Shown here in pieces: positions 1-7,994 of a DNA stretch of 32,372 nt. The notes under the pieces are model-generated. The model did not search any database and had not been told where the DNA came from. It worked only from the letters and a program-made list of their open reading frames with translations. The stretch covers positions 23,970 to 56,341 of the forward strand of contig NHEC01000082.1 in assembly GCA_002171655.1 (NCBI GenBank). The letters are read 5' to 3'. How positions within the stretch are numbered: position 1 is the first letter of the stretch; each line of letters begins with the position of its first letter. The stretch is from Planctomycetes bacterium TMED75 (GTDB lineage Bacteria > Planctomycetota > Phycisphaerae > Phycisphaerales > SM1A02). The translations under genes were made by a program, and so were the position numbers.

Positions 1-536
1 AAGGCACGGGCGACACTTCGAGTGTAGAAGTCACTGGACTGCTCCTCGAAGCCTGCAGCATCGAGGAGCTGGTTTTTGGCATGACTCACCGCCGAAAGCA
101 TCGAGGCCGGAGTCCAGTTTCCCGATTCCAATCCCGCCGAACCGAGGGCTTCCTTCATCGCCCTGCGCTGGTCGCTGGTGTCGTAGATCGAAAAACCCGC
201 GTCAAGACCGATGCGTTCACCGAATACCCGGAGCTGTCGTGCGCAAAAGGCGTGGAAAGTTGAGACGAACAATCCACGTCGATTGGACATCGAGTCGGGC
301 AACAACGCATCGATGCGTTCACGCATTTCGCCCGCGGCCTTGTTGGTGAAGGTGAGTGCCAGGACCTGCCATGCAGGAATGCCGTTGACCAGCATCCAGG
401 CCACGCGACGTGTAATCACTCGAGTCTTACCACTGCCCGGGCCCGCGAGAATCAGGGCCGGGCCGTCGAGGTGTGCAGCCGCCTGACGTTGGGCCTCGGT
501 CAAGTCTGATAATAATTCATCGGGGTGGGGAATCAT
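1..536 (-). CDS. uvrD: UvrD/PcrA-type DNA helicase, N-terminal part (cut by window edge)
   Basis: Only the first 178 codons are present; the gene runs off the window at position 1. UvrD/PcrA enzymes are superfamily 1 ATP-dependent 3'-5' DNA helicases acting in nucleotide excision and mismatch repair and in replication. The Q-motif LTEAQRQAA sits at about residues 12-20, and the Walker A motif AGPGSGKTR at 31-39. The motif Ia region LTFTNKAAGEMRERI follows, which is nearly identical to the family. The downstream segment with FVSTFHAFCARQLR matches motif Ib. The ATG at 536 opens directly into the Q-motif region, and I see no in-frame start just upstream. It is transcribed away from nrdJ, with 1.2 kb between the two starts. 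UvrD, PcrA and Rep cannot be told apart from this fragment. Confidence 0.9.
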   Translation of the reverse strand, partial: MIPHPDELLSDLTEAQRQAAAHLDGPALILAGPGSGKTRVITRRVAWMLVNGIPAWQVLALTFTNKAAGEMRERIDALLPDSMSNRRGLFVSTFHAFCARQLRVFGERIGLDAGFSIYDTSDQRRAMKEALGSAGLESGNWTPASMLSAVSHAKNQLLDAAGFEEQSSDFYTRSVARA

Positions 537-1492
537 GAGCTCGAAGGATAGGTTTCTCAAGCCGACACTGCCCGCAAGCTTCCCCACAGCAGGCATGAAA
601 AGTTGCCTGGACCGTGCAGGTAGGACTAGGATTCAAAGAAGACTTCATTTTGTCACTTCCTCCGAAAAGGCCCCACATTTCGTGGGTTCTCAAGTTGCAG
701 GCACAAGATATAGCGTTAGAGTATGATCGCTTTCGTGTTTCAGGGCCTTTCAATCCTGATTATCGGAAGCACAACCGTGGCAATCCTCTGCAGCACGGTG
801 CCCCTCCTGGAGGAATCGAGACAGATTCCACACCTTCCAGCGGGCGGCAACGAGGAAGCAACCCCTCAAACGGGTGTTTGCTTCGGGAGGTACGTCACAC
901 AGGAAGCCTTTCAATGAGCAGGAAGCAGCTCAGTGTGGGGCACAGCGGACGACGGGTCATTGGTGCCGTCCGCCCCGGGGCGTGGTGTTCATCATGGACG
1001 TGTCAGCTTTCGAGCCAGCACCCCCTGATTCGACGAATGCACGCCCCGACGGGCAGAGCGCACCTCCGACCAATCGTCAGATTGGCTGATTCACGTCGTT
1101 CATGGATCAGTCGGGATGTGCGAGCTTCGAGCACCCCCCACCCCGCTTCAACGCCTCAACGGGCGGTGCGACGTATGCCGTCTCCTCTCTCTCCTGCCAG
1201 GGAAATGGTGCACCGGACACCTCAATCGTCCGGAAGCACGATCGGCATGGGAACCGGGAGACCACACCAGGCATGCTTCAACACCCTGAGAGGCTCACGT
1301 GGTCAGGGCCGGATGCCCTCGTCCACACATTCTTGGATCGGTTGCTCCAGCAGGGATGCCGGGGGACCGCAAGCGTTGTTCCACAAACTCCGACGTGGAA
1401 CAGGCAGCACGGTGCGACTGCGGGCTCACGGGCTTGCGCCTACACGGACGGATCACGGCATGGACCAGGACACCCAGACCAACGGAACCAGC

Positions 1493-1506
1493 GACTTGCA
1501 CAAGTC
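1493..1506. repeat. Inverted repeat GACTTG-CA-CAAGTC
   Basis: A perfect 6-2-6 inverted repeat in the non-coding region before nrdJ. The same hexamers recur in opposite order (CAAGTC-A-GACTTG) at 1679-1691, close to the nrdJ start. It could be an operator half-pair or small RNA hairpins. Confidence 0.4.
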
Positions 1507-1678
1507 ACGGCAGACCGGCGGACTGACTACTGGCCGGTACCGTGTGTCCCGCAGGGCACCAGACTTCACCAAATACAAACCGCGGCATGCCGGCCGCTTC
1601 ATTTAACACGCATTGAATCGGCCCACTCCCCCCTCCTTCACACATGGAGGTGGCGTGTCCGATTCACACCGACACACA

Positions 1679-1691
1679 CAAGTCAGACTTG
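1679..1691. promoter_or_regulatory. Inverted repeat CAAGTC-A-GACTTG just upstream of nrdJ
   Basis: A 6-1-6 inverted repeat ending 29 bases before the nrdJ ATG and 12 bases before its ribosome binding site. A one-base loop is too tight for an RNA hairpin, so a protein-binding palindrome is more likely. It does not match the NrdR-box consensus as I know it (ACACwATATmTTGTGT-like). Confidence 0.35.
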
Positions 1692-1720
1692 ATCAGCAGA
1701 GCTAGAAGGACCCAGAGCAT

Positions 1721-4700
1721 ATGAAGTTCACCCGCCGCTTCACAAAGAAAGGCGAATCGGTCTTCGACAACGTCGAATGGACCCATCGCACTTCAAAGAT
1801 CACCAATGCCGACGGCTCACTCGTCTTTGAGATGGATGACGCCGAAATACCCGCCGACTGGAGCCAGCTGGCCACCGATATCGTGGTCAGCAAGTACTTT
1901 CGCAAGGCAGGCGTCCCCCAGATGGATGCCAACGGCACCCCAATTCTCGACCAGCAGGGCAACCCGACCACCGGTCCCGAGAAATCCGTCAAACAGATCA
2001 TCCACCGGTTGGCCGGATGCTGGCGTGAGTGGGGTCTGAAGCACGACTACTTCGCCAGTGAAGACGATGCGGACGCCTTCTACGACGAGCTCAGCTACAT
2101 GCTGGTCAATCAGATGGCTGCCCCCAACAGTCCTCAGTGGTTCAATACCGGTCTGGAATGGGCCTACGGGATCAACGGTCCTGCCCAGGGGCACTGGATC
2201 GCCGACCACACCACCGGTGCACTTTCTGCAGCTCCCGACGCCTATACCCACCCCCAACCGCACGCCTGCTTCATCCAGAGCGTCCGCGACGACCTGGTTG
2301 GAGAAGGTGGAATCATGGACCTCTGGGTTCGTGAAGCGCGCCTCTTCAAGTACGGTTCCGGGACCGGCACCAACTTCTCTCAGATCCGCGGCGAGAACGA
2401 ACCACTCTCAGGCGGTGGCATGAGTTCGGGACTGATGAGCTTCCTCAAGATTGGGGACCGAGCCGCCGGTGCAATCAAGTCCGGAGGGACCACCCGCCGG
2501 GCCGCCAAGATGGTCTGCCTGGACATCGACCACCCCGACGTCGAGGGCTTCGTGAACTGGAAGGTTCGCGAGGAGATCAAGGTCGCCGCCCTCGTCGAGG
2601 GCATGAAGCACCTGGACCAGGATCAGAAGGAAGTCGCACAGAGCCTCGGACTCGAACTGGACTACGACTTCAACGGTGAGGCCTATTACACCGTCAGTGG
2701 TCAGAACTCCAACAACTCCGTGCGCCTCACCGATGAATTCTTCAAGGCGGTCGAGGACGATGCGGAATGGACGCTCACACAGCGGACCGATGGCGCACCC
2801 GCGAAGACCATGCCGGCTCGCAAGCTGTGGGATCAGATCTCCTTCGCCGCATGGCGATGTGCGGACCCTGGAGTCCAGTTCGACTCGACGATCAACGCCT
2901 GGCACACCTGTCCCGAAGGTGGCCGAATCAACGCGAGCAATCCCTGCTCCGAATACATGTTCCTCGACAACACCGCGTGCAACCTCGCCTCGATCAACCT
3001 GCTCAAGTTCTACGATTCCACGACGCGTAACTTCGACATCGAAGGTTTCGAACACGCCGTGGGGATCTGGACCATTGTGTTGGAAATCTCGGTCCTGATG
3101 GCCGCCTTCCCTTCCAAGGAGATCGCAGACCGCTCCTGGCGCTACCGAACACTGGGCCTTGGCTACGCCAACCTCGGCGCCATGCTGATGCAGGCCGGTA
3201 TTCCCTACGACAGCGAAGAAGGCCGTGCGATCTGCGGAACGATCTCCGCGATGCTCACGGGTCGCTCCTACGCCGCCAGCGCACTGCTGGCCGCAGAGCA
3301 CGGACCGTTCGGCGGCTACGAGGACAACCGCGAACACATGCTCAAGGTCATTCGCAACCACCGCCGCGCCGCCCATGGGGTCGCACGGGATTCCGAAGAG
3401 TGGGAGCAACTCACCATTCGGCCGGTCCCAATCGACCACACTCCCTTCGAAAACGAATCCATCGGCATCAACAACGCCCAGGAGATGCTCGACCGATGCA
3501 TGCTGGCCTGGGACGACGCCCTCCGATTTGGTGAGAAGTTCGGTTATCGCAATGCCCAGGTGACGGTGATTGCACCCACTGGAACCATCGGATTGCTGAT
3601 GGACTGCGACACCACTGGCGTTGAACCGGACTTCGCCCTCACCAAATTCAAGAAACTCGCAGGGGGTGGCTATTTCAAGATCGCCAACCAATCGCTCCGC
3701 CCGGCACTCAGTGCGCTCGGCTATGAGACGGCTCAGACCGATGAGATCATCACCTGGGTGATGGGATCCCTCGACCTCGACGTCCCAATGCCTGCAGCTG
3801 ACGGCACCATGGGCGCCGATGAGGGAACGCTTCGAGAGTTCCTGCTCAATGGTGCTGGCTACGAAGGCGAGGAGCTTGTTGCCCTTGAGAACCAGCTTCC
3901 GACCGTCTTCGAACTCTCCTTTGCATTCAATGCGTGGACCATGCCGGAACGCGTCATGAAGAATGTCGGAGTCGACGTCGAAGCGGCCAAGGCAGACCCT
4001 GGCTTCAACGGTCTGCGCGCTCTTGGTCTGACCACTGCCCAAATCAAGGTGCTCAACCGACTGGTCTGCGGAACCCAGACCGTGGAAGGTGCCCCGCACC
4101 TCTCCGATCGCCACCTCCCGGTCTTCGACTGCGCCAACCGATGCGGCCCGACCGGCCAGCGATACATCGCACCCAACGGACACATCCGGATGATGGCGGC
4201 AGCACAACCATTCATCTCAGGCGCAATCAGCAAGACCATCAACCTGCCCAACGAAGCGAGCATCAATGAAATCGGCGACGCCTACACCCTCAGCTGGAGC
4301 CTCGGCCTCAAGGCCAATGCGCTCTATCGCGATGGCTGCAAGCTGAGCCAGCCTCTGAGCACCACGAGCGAGATCGATGAGGATGCAGACGAGGACACCG
4401 ACCAAGAGACCGTCGTGGCGGGAACCGCAGAGACGCCGGAACCCACCTACATCGAGCGCATCGTCGAGAAGATCATCGAGCGTCCTATGCGGCGTCGCCT
4501 TCCGGACACCCGGGAATCACTTACCCACAAGTTCAATGTGGCGGGCCACGAAGGCTACCTGATCGTCGGGCTCTATGAGGACGGAACGCCCGGAGAACTG
4601 TTCATCACCATGGCCAAGGAAGGCTCCACAATCGGCGGCCTGATGGACTCACTGGGTACTGCGATCTCCGTTGCCCTTCAGTATGGAGTTCCCGTTCAAA

Positions 4701-5218
4701 GCCTGGTGAACAAGTTCGCACACCAGCGTTTCGAACCGATGGGCATCACGACCAACAACGACATCCCATTCGCCAAGAGTCTCGTCGACTACATCTTCAG
4801 ATGGTTTGGGATCCAATTCATCAGCGGCTACCGGGAGCAGAATTCCCCCAACCGCGAGACCAAGGGAACCAAGGACAAGGCTCCCGAAACCGTCATGGAG
4901 GACACCCGGTGGAAGCAGGACGCATCCCAGAGAACCTCGAGCAGCCCGTTGGACGACCAAGGCACGGGGAAGACCGAATCGAAGAGTTCTCCTGCCACGC
5001 ACGGGGACATGACCGGGATGAGCTCGGGCCCAGGGGCCGAGAACACTTCCGACCAGGTTGTCGACCCGGAGTCGAGGCCTGGGGGAACCGTACTCGATCA
5101 ACTCAATGCGAACCTCATGGGAGACGCCCCGGCATGCGACGTCTGCGGGTCGATCACCGTCCGCAACGGCACCTGCTACAAGTGCAACAACTGCGGAAAC
5201 TCGATGGGGTGCAGCTGA
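1721..5218 (+). CDS. nrdJ: Adenosylcobalamin-dependent (class II) ribonucleotide reductase
   Basis: This 1165-residue enzyme reduces ribonucleotides to deoxyribonucleotides using a thiyl radical generated from adenosylcobalamin, so it needs no oxygen and no NrdB subunit. The start ATG follows AGAAGGA (1704-1710) with 10 bases between. Family landmarks are NSPQWFNTG (136-144), PHACFIQSV with redox Cys183, the loop GSGTGTNFS (212-220), NNSVR (331-335), NPCSEYMFLDNTACNLAS (407-424) with radical-relay Cys409, Glu411 and Cys420, and the substrate phosphate loop APTGTIG (618-624). An acidic linker near 886-905 precedes a TSCPD-type domain (about 925-1020). After a low-complexity linker comes a C-terminal Cys cluster (CDVCG...CYKCNNCG...GCS) that probably serves re-reduction or metal binding. 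The length fits the long NrdJ subgroup (about 1100-1200 residues). It is monocistronic in appearance. Confidence 0.97.
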   Translation: MKFTRRFTKKGESVFDNVEWTHRTSKITNADGSLVFEMDDAEIPADWSQLATDIVVSKYFRKAGVPQMDANGTPILDQQGNPTTGPEKSVKQIIHRLAGCWREWGLKHDYFASEDDADAFYDELSYMLVNQMAAPNSPQWFNTGLEWAYGINGPAQGHWIADHTTGALSAAPDAYTHPQPHACFIQSVRDDLVGEGGIMDLWVREARLFKYGSGTGTNFSQIRGENEPLSGGGMSSGLMSFLKIGDRAAGAIKSGGTTRRAAKMVCLDIDHPDVEGFVNWKVREEIKVAALVEGMKHLDQDQKEVAQSLGLELDYDFNGEAYYTVSGQNSNNSVRLTDEFFKAVEDDAEWTLTQRTDGAPAKTMPARKLWDQISFAAWRCADPGVQFDSTINAWHTCPEGGRINASNPCSEYMFLDNTACNLASINLLKFYDSTTRNFDIEGFEHAVGIWTIVLEISVLMAAFPSKEIADRSWRYRTLGLGYANLGAMLMQAGIPYDSEEGRAICGTISAMLTGRSYAASALLAAEHGPFGGYEDNREHMLKVIRNHRRAAHGVARDSEEWEQLTIRPVPIDHTPFENESIGINNAQEMLDRCMLAWDDALRFGEKFGYRNAQVTVIAPTGTIGLLMDCDTTGVEPDFALTKFKKLAGGGYFKIANQSLRPALSALGYETAQTDEIITWVMGSLDLDVPMPAADGTMGADEGTLREFLLNGAGYEGEELVALENQLPTVFELSFAFNAWTMPERVMKNVGVDVEAAKADPGFNGLRALGLTTAQIKVLNRLVCGTQTVEGAPHLSDRHLPVFDCANRCGPTGQRYIAPNGHIRMMAAAQPFISGAISKTINLPNEASINEIGDAYTLSWSLGLKANALYRDGCKLSQPLSTTSEIDEDADEDTDQETVVAGTAETPEPTYIERIVEKIIERPMRRRLPDTRESLTHKFNVAGHEGYLIVGLYEDGTPGELFITMAKEGSTIGGLMDSLGTAISVALQYGVPVQSLVNKFAHQRFEPMGITTNNDIPFAKSLVDYIFRWFGIQFISGYREQNSPNRETKGTKDKAPETVMEDTRWKQDASQRTSSSPLDDQGTGKTESKSSPATHGDMTGMSSGPGAENTSDQVVDPESRPGGTVLDQLNANLMGDAPACDVCGSITVRNGTCYKCNNCGNSMGCS

Positions 5219-5246
5219 CCGACACCTGAGGATGCATACAAGAACA

Positions 5247-5285
5247 CCGTGCTGCCCTCACCGTAACCCTGTGAGCGCAGCACGG
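5247..5285 (+). other. Strong hairpin after nrdJ
   Basis: CCGTGCTG (5247-5254) pairs with CAGCACGG (5278-5285), then CTCAC (5257-5261) with GTGAG (5271-5275). A CC/CG internal mismatch separates the stems and the loop is 9 bases: 13 pairs in all. No T-run follows directly, so it is either a 3'-end stabiliser, a poor terminator, or the start of a small RNA that ends at 5544. Confidence 0.6.
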
Positions 5286-5505
5286 AACTCCGGGGATCTT
5301 TGTTGGGAGAATCGAATGACAAGCCTTCTGTGGCATGTAATGCCGGCGAATGGATGGACCCAAGTTGCCCAGGTCGGATGAGCAGGGATTCAGCTGATTC
5401 CGACCACCAGACCCACTTCAGGGTCATCTCACTGCAGGCCCAGTTATTTGATTCAAACAACGCCAAGGAGTACGTCACCTGGACGAACGTACTTCGGATC
5501 CAATG

Positions 5506-5544
5506 ACCCCGAAGATGGAGCCCACCCCATCTTCGGGGTTTTTC
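5506..5544 (+). terminator. Intrinsic terminator
   Basis: ACCCCGAAGATGG (5506-5518) pairs perfectly with CCATCTTCGGGGT (5527-5539) over an 8-base loop, and TTTTTCTT follows from 5539. The T-run lies on the + side only, so it terminates + transcription coming from nrdJ or from a transcript starting after it. Confidence 0.9.
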
Positions 5545-5593
5545 TTCGTCAGATCGCCGAGCGAGAGAGAACCGGTTTGATTAGGCTCTCTGC

Positions 5594-6010
5594 ATGATGC
5601 GACTGCGAACTCCTTACCAAGCTCTGTACCTTTTTTCCGGAATACTCTGCGGTCTGAGCGTGTTGAGCGGGTGCTCAACCTCAGACAAACAGGGTGGCAC
5701 AAGACAAATCAACCACGTGGTGCTGTTTCACCTTCAGGATCCTGCAGATGCGTCGGCCCTCCAGAAGGACTGCGCCGCCTGGCTCAAGCCACTTCCCGAG
5801 GTCAGCTATTACGCCTGCGGTCCGCACGTCGATGTGGGCCGCACCAACGTGACGGATGACTATGCGTTGGGACTGATTGTTTCCTTCGAGAACCAATCGG
5901 AGTACGATGCATACCTGAAGGCCCCAGCACACGTGATGCTGGTTGAGAAATGGAAACCAGAGTTTTCGGGACTCACGATCTACGACATCGGTAATGGGAC
6001 GCTGGACTGA
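5594..6010 (+). CDS. Dabb-domain (stress-responsive A/B barrel) lipoprotein
   Basis: This 138-residue protein has an N-terminal hydrophobic segment ending in a lipobox LSGC with Cys27, so it should be a membrane-anchored lipoprotein. The mature part begins INHVVLFHLQDPADASALQ, typical of the dimeric alpha+beta barrel (Dabb) fold. It continues with the characteristic pattern of strands, an LGLIVSFENQSEYDAYL segment and a terminal H-xx-LVEKWKPEF stretch. Small secreted Dabb lipoproteins are common in planctomycetes, but their substrates are unknown; some Dabb proteins elsewhere act on polyketide-like intermediates. Two adjacent ATGs (5594, 5597) are possible starts. The ribosome binding site is weak. 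It starts 50 bases after the terminator. Confidence 0.8.
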   Translation: MMRLRTPYQALYLFSGILCGLSVLSGCSTSDKQGGTRQINHVVLFHLQDPADASALQKDCAAWLKPLPEVSYYACGPHVDVGRTNVTDDYALGLIVSFENQSEYDAYLKAPAHVMLVEKWKPEFSGLTIYDIGNGTLD

Positions 6011-6042
6011 TCAGTACCGTCAAATCGGCCGCCAAGAGACTC

Positions 6043-6753
6043 ATGAACACGATCAAGACCACGATGAAGAAGTCACAGCAGATCAAGCTCATTGTGGTGG
6101 GTGTGTTGTGCCTGGTCTCGATGGTGTATGGAGCCTGGCAGGTCTGGTCCAGGATCCCCGAACGAGCCGCACAGTTTGCCGCGTACCGAGCCGCGATTGA
6201 GACCTTCGAAACCCTCACTGAACTGCGAGTGGAGCAGGCGATCCCACTGACTCCAGAGCAGGCCAATGACTACATGGATGCCGAGAAGGTCCTTGCCAAC
6301 TACAAGGACGACAAGCCACTGCCGCCAAGTAAGTACGACCGGCTGATCAATTTCTGGGTCTGGTTCATCGGAGGTTTCAGCGGAATTCCATTCGCAATCT
6401 GGCCGTTTGTGAAATATCGATCGGGGGGGTGGGTGCTTGATTCGCAAGGCACCCTGCGTTCACCCAAGGGAGAGCGCTACGGACCGGATCAGATCGCAGA
6501 TATCGACATGACGACTTGGCGAGGATTCATCAATCCCCAGGCCAGCAACAAGTCGACCTGGCAGGCCAAGTTGAAACTGCAGGACAATCGTTCACTTGTT
6601 CTGGATGACTACCTCTGGGAAGGGATGTCAAAGATCATTGCTCACTACGCCCATCAGTTTCACCCCGATGCGTGGGATGAAACCGGGGAACCGATTGAAT
6701 CCGGGATTCAGCAGGCGGCAGCCAGTCTCAAGGATGAGAGTAAATCGTCCTGA
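6043..6753 (+). CDS. Hypothetical membrane protein
   Basis: I do not recognise this 236-residue protein. It has an N-terminal membrane segment (about residues 15-33, IKLIVVGVLCLVSMVYGAW) and a second one near 104-122 (INFWVWFIGGFSGIPFAIW). Between them lies a short helical region with Glu and Ala. The C-terminal half is soluble and looks like a small beta-rich domain (GWVLDSQGTLRSPKGERYG... SLVLDDYLWEG), reminiscent of PH-like domains attached to membrane helices, but that is a guess. A second ATG at 6064 would shorten it by seven residues. It lies 32 bases after the Dabb lipoprotein in the same direction and may be cotranscribed. Confidence 0.75.
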   Translation: MNTIKTTMKKSQQIKLIVVGVLCLVSMVYGAWQVWSRIPERAAQFAAYRAAIETFETLTELRVEQAIPLTPEQANDYMDAEKVLANYKDDKPLPPSKYDRLINFWVWFIGGFSGIPFAIWPFVKYRSGGWVLDSQGTLRSPKGERYGPDQIADIDMTTWRGFINPQASNKSTWQAKLKLQDNRSLVLDDYLWEGMSKIIAHYAHQFHPDAWDETGEPIESGIQQAAASLKDESKSS

Positions 6754-6811
6754 ATTGCAGTTTTCGGGCTCCTGGTCGATGATATGGAAATTCTGACCGG
6801 TCCACCCTGGC

Positions 6812-7978
6812 ATGCTGCGTCGGCGTGCGGAGGGGGACAACTGCGAACAACACCCCATGCCGCGAGCCACCAACGAACCTACCACTCCACTTCAGAAGGT
6901 CGATCGGTGTGGCGACCTCAACCACCGTCCCCGACTGCTGCTGGGAAAGATCGGCCTCGACGGCCATGATCGAGGGGTGAAACTGATCGGGCGATTGATG
7001 CGGGACAGCGGGGTTCACGTGATCTATTCGGGGCTCTGGCAGACTCCACGAAGCTTGGCGATCAGTGCTCGGGACGAAGATGTGGATATGGTCGCCTGCT
7101 CGATGATGAGCAACTCACACCTGATCCTGGTTCCACGACTCATCAATGAGTGTAAGAATGTAGGACGACCGGACATGACGATCAGTGTGGGTGGAATCAT
7201 CCCCCAGGAGGATGTCCAGTCGATGTTGGATGCGGGGGTTGCCCACGTACACCACACCGGGACGAGCCTTGATGACATCGTGAACTGTGTTCGGGAAAGC
7301 GTTGGCCCCTACGCATCGGCCGGTACGCTCGAACACCCCACCGCACGACTGGCCAGGGCGATCAGCATCGTCCACGAGGGTGGAACCAGTGACGAACCTC
7401 GCCGTCGACCGAAAAAAGTCGTGGGCATCACCGGCGCTCCTGGAGCAGGCAAGTCCACTCTGGTCGCCTCCATGGCCTCCGAAGCGGTTCGACGTGGAGA
7501 AAAGATTGCGGTGGTTGCATTTGATCCGATGAGCCCGATCACCAGCGGCGCACTTCTGGGAGACCGCCTGCGAGTCGATTTCAACAAGATCGACGAGGGA
7601 ATCTTCTATCGCTCACTGGCCATTGTCGGGGAAGACTATCGGAGTCTGCCCGACATCATCGAGTTGATCGGTGGTGCGGGGTTCGACAAGCTGGTGATCG
7701 AGACTGTGGGTGCAGGCCAGAACGATGTGGCGATTCGAAACCAGGTCGACAAGACCGCCGTCGTGGTGGTGCCAGGCATGGGAGACGCGGTTCAGATGGA
7801 CAAGGCCGGGATCCTCGAGATCGCGGACCTCTTCGTCTGCAACAAGGCAGACCACGCCGGAGAAGCCAAACTGGTTCGGGAACTGCTGGACATCGCCGAA
7901 GGCCGGCCCATACATGAGACGGTCGCGACCCTGGGCAAGGGAGTCGTTGAGCTGCTGGATGCATTGCTCGGCGATTGA
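6812..7978 (+). CDS. Cobalamin-binding domain fused to MeaB/ArgK-type GTPase
   Basis: The protein has 388 residues from this start. Residues about 40-160 form a methylmalonyl-CoA-mutase-type B12-binding domain: KIGLDGHDRGVKLIG contains the DxHxxG motif (Asp50, His52 as the lower cobalt ligand, Gly55), followed by GLWQTP and ISVGGIIPQED. Residues about 200-388 form a MeaB-type G3E GTPase with Walker A GAPGAGKS (208-215), the family stretch FDPMSPITSGALLGDR, ETVGAGQND and the guanine-specificity motif NKAD (344-347). MeaB proteins load and protect the B12 of acyl-CoA mutases. In IcmF the same two domains precede the mutase domains in one chain; here the mutase is absent and the usual C-terminal MeaB dimerisation arm is missing too. 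The start is uncertain: ATG at 6857 is also possible, and the B12 domain begins after both. Confidence 0.9.
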   Translation: MLRRRAEGDNCEQHPMPRATNEPTTPLQKVDRCGDLNHRPRLLLGKIGLDGHDRGVKLIGRLMRDSGVHVIYSGLWQTPRSLAISARDEDVDMVACSMMSNSHLILVPRLINECKNVGRPDMTISVGGIIPQEDVQSMLDAGVAHVHHTGTSLDDIVNCVRESVGPYASAGTLEHPTARLARAISIVHEGGTSDEPRRRPKKVVGITGAPGAGKSTLVASMASEAVRRGEKIAVVAFDPMSPITSGALLGDRLRVDFNKIDEGIFYRSLAIVGEDYRSLPDIIELIGGAGFDKLVIETVGAGQNDVAIRNQVDKTAVVVVPGMGDAVQMDKAGILEIADLFVCNKADHAGEAKLVRELLDIAEGRPIHETVATLGKGVVELLDALLGD

Positions 7979-7994
7979 CTGACTTCCGAACGCA

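Larger units (their letters stand above)
537..1720. other. 1.2 kb region without a convincing gene, rich in hairpins
   Basis: This lies between the divergent helicase and nrdJ genes. Open frames exist on the + strand, the longest 614-1606, but their products are Arg/Ser/His/Pro-rich with no domain, no hydrophobic pattern and no good ribosome binding site. They overlap each other in different frames, so I treat the region as non-coding. Small perfect stems include CCCAC/GTGGG (672-676/682-686), the palindrome CGCCCCGGGGCG (about 970-981), CCAATC/GATTGG with a GTCA loop (1070-1085), CCCTGA/TCAGGG (1284-1289/1303-1308), AGGGC/GCCCT (1305-1309/1315-1319), GTTCCAC/GTGGAAC (1378-1384/1395-1401) and GGTGCGA/TTGCGCC (1411-1417/1434-1440). 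It may hold a long nrdJ leader or a separate structured RNA. I recognise no known RNA family. Confidence 0.6.
5219..5593. other. Region after nrdJ without a convincing gene
   Basis: This holds a strong hairpin 29 bases after the nrdJ stop and a clear intrinsic terminator at 5506-5544. A small frame with a TTG start at 5300, or an ATG at 5378 preceded closely by AGG, ends exactly at the terminator (stop at 5504-5506). It would give a 68- or 42-residue product of unremarkable composition, and I do not count it as a gene. The terminator could instead end an extended nrdJ 3' UTR or a short non-coding transcript. Confidence 0.5.

Noticed and set aside
614-1606. 330-codon open frame on the + strand before nrdJ
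   Set aside because: Composition is Arg/Ser/His/Pro-rich without domains or regular hydrophobicity, there is no ribosome binding site, and a second long frame overlaps it (1102-1692). It looks like a stop-poor GC-rich non-coding stretch.
1600-1720. Cobalamin riboswitch or NrdR boxes before nrdJ
   Set aside because: I could not find the B12-box consensus or an NrdR-box-like ACACwATATmTTGTGT pair. A diverged riboswitch cannot be excluded without a covariance search.
537-1720. RNase P RNA, tmRNA or SRP RNA in the long gap
   Set aside because: The core signatures I looked for (GAGGAAAGTCC/ACAGAA, the tmRNA tag end, GGTCAGG...GGAAGCAGCC) are not there. GAGCAGGAAGCAGCTC near 917 only superficially recalls the SRP tip.
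2408-4207. 599-codon open frame antisense to nrdJ
   Set aside because: It is a shadow of the nrdJ reading frame in GC-rich DNA; the product has no recognisable fold and nrdJ is certain.
5300-5506. Small gene between nrdJ and the terminator
   Set aside because: TTG start without a ribosome binding site and a product with no features. It is kept only as an alternative explanation of the terminator's position.
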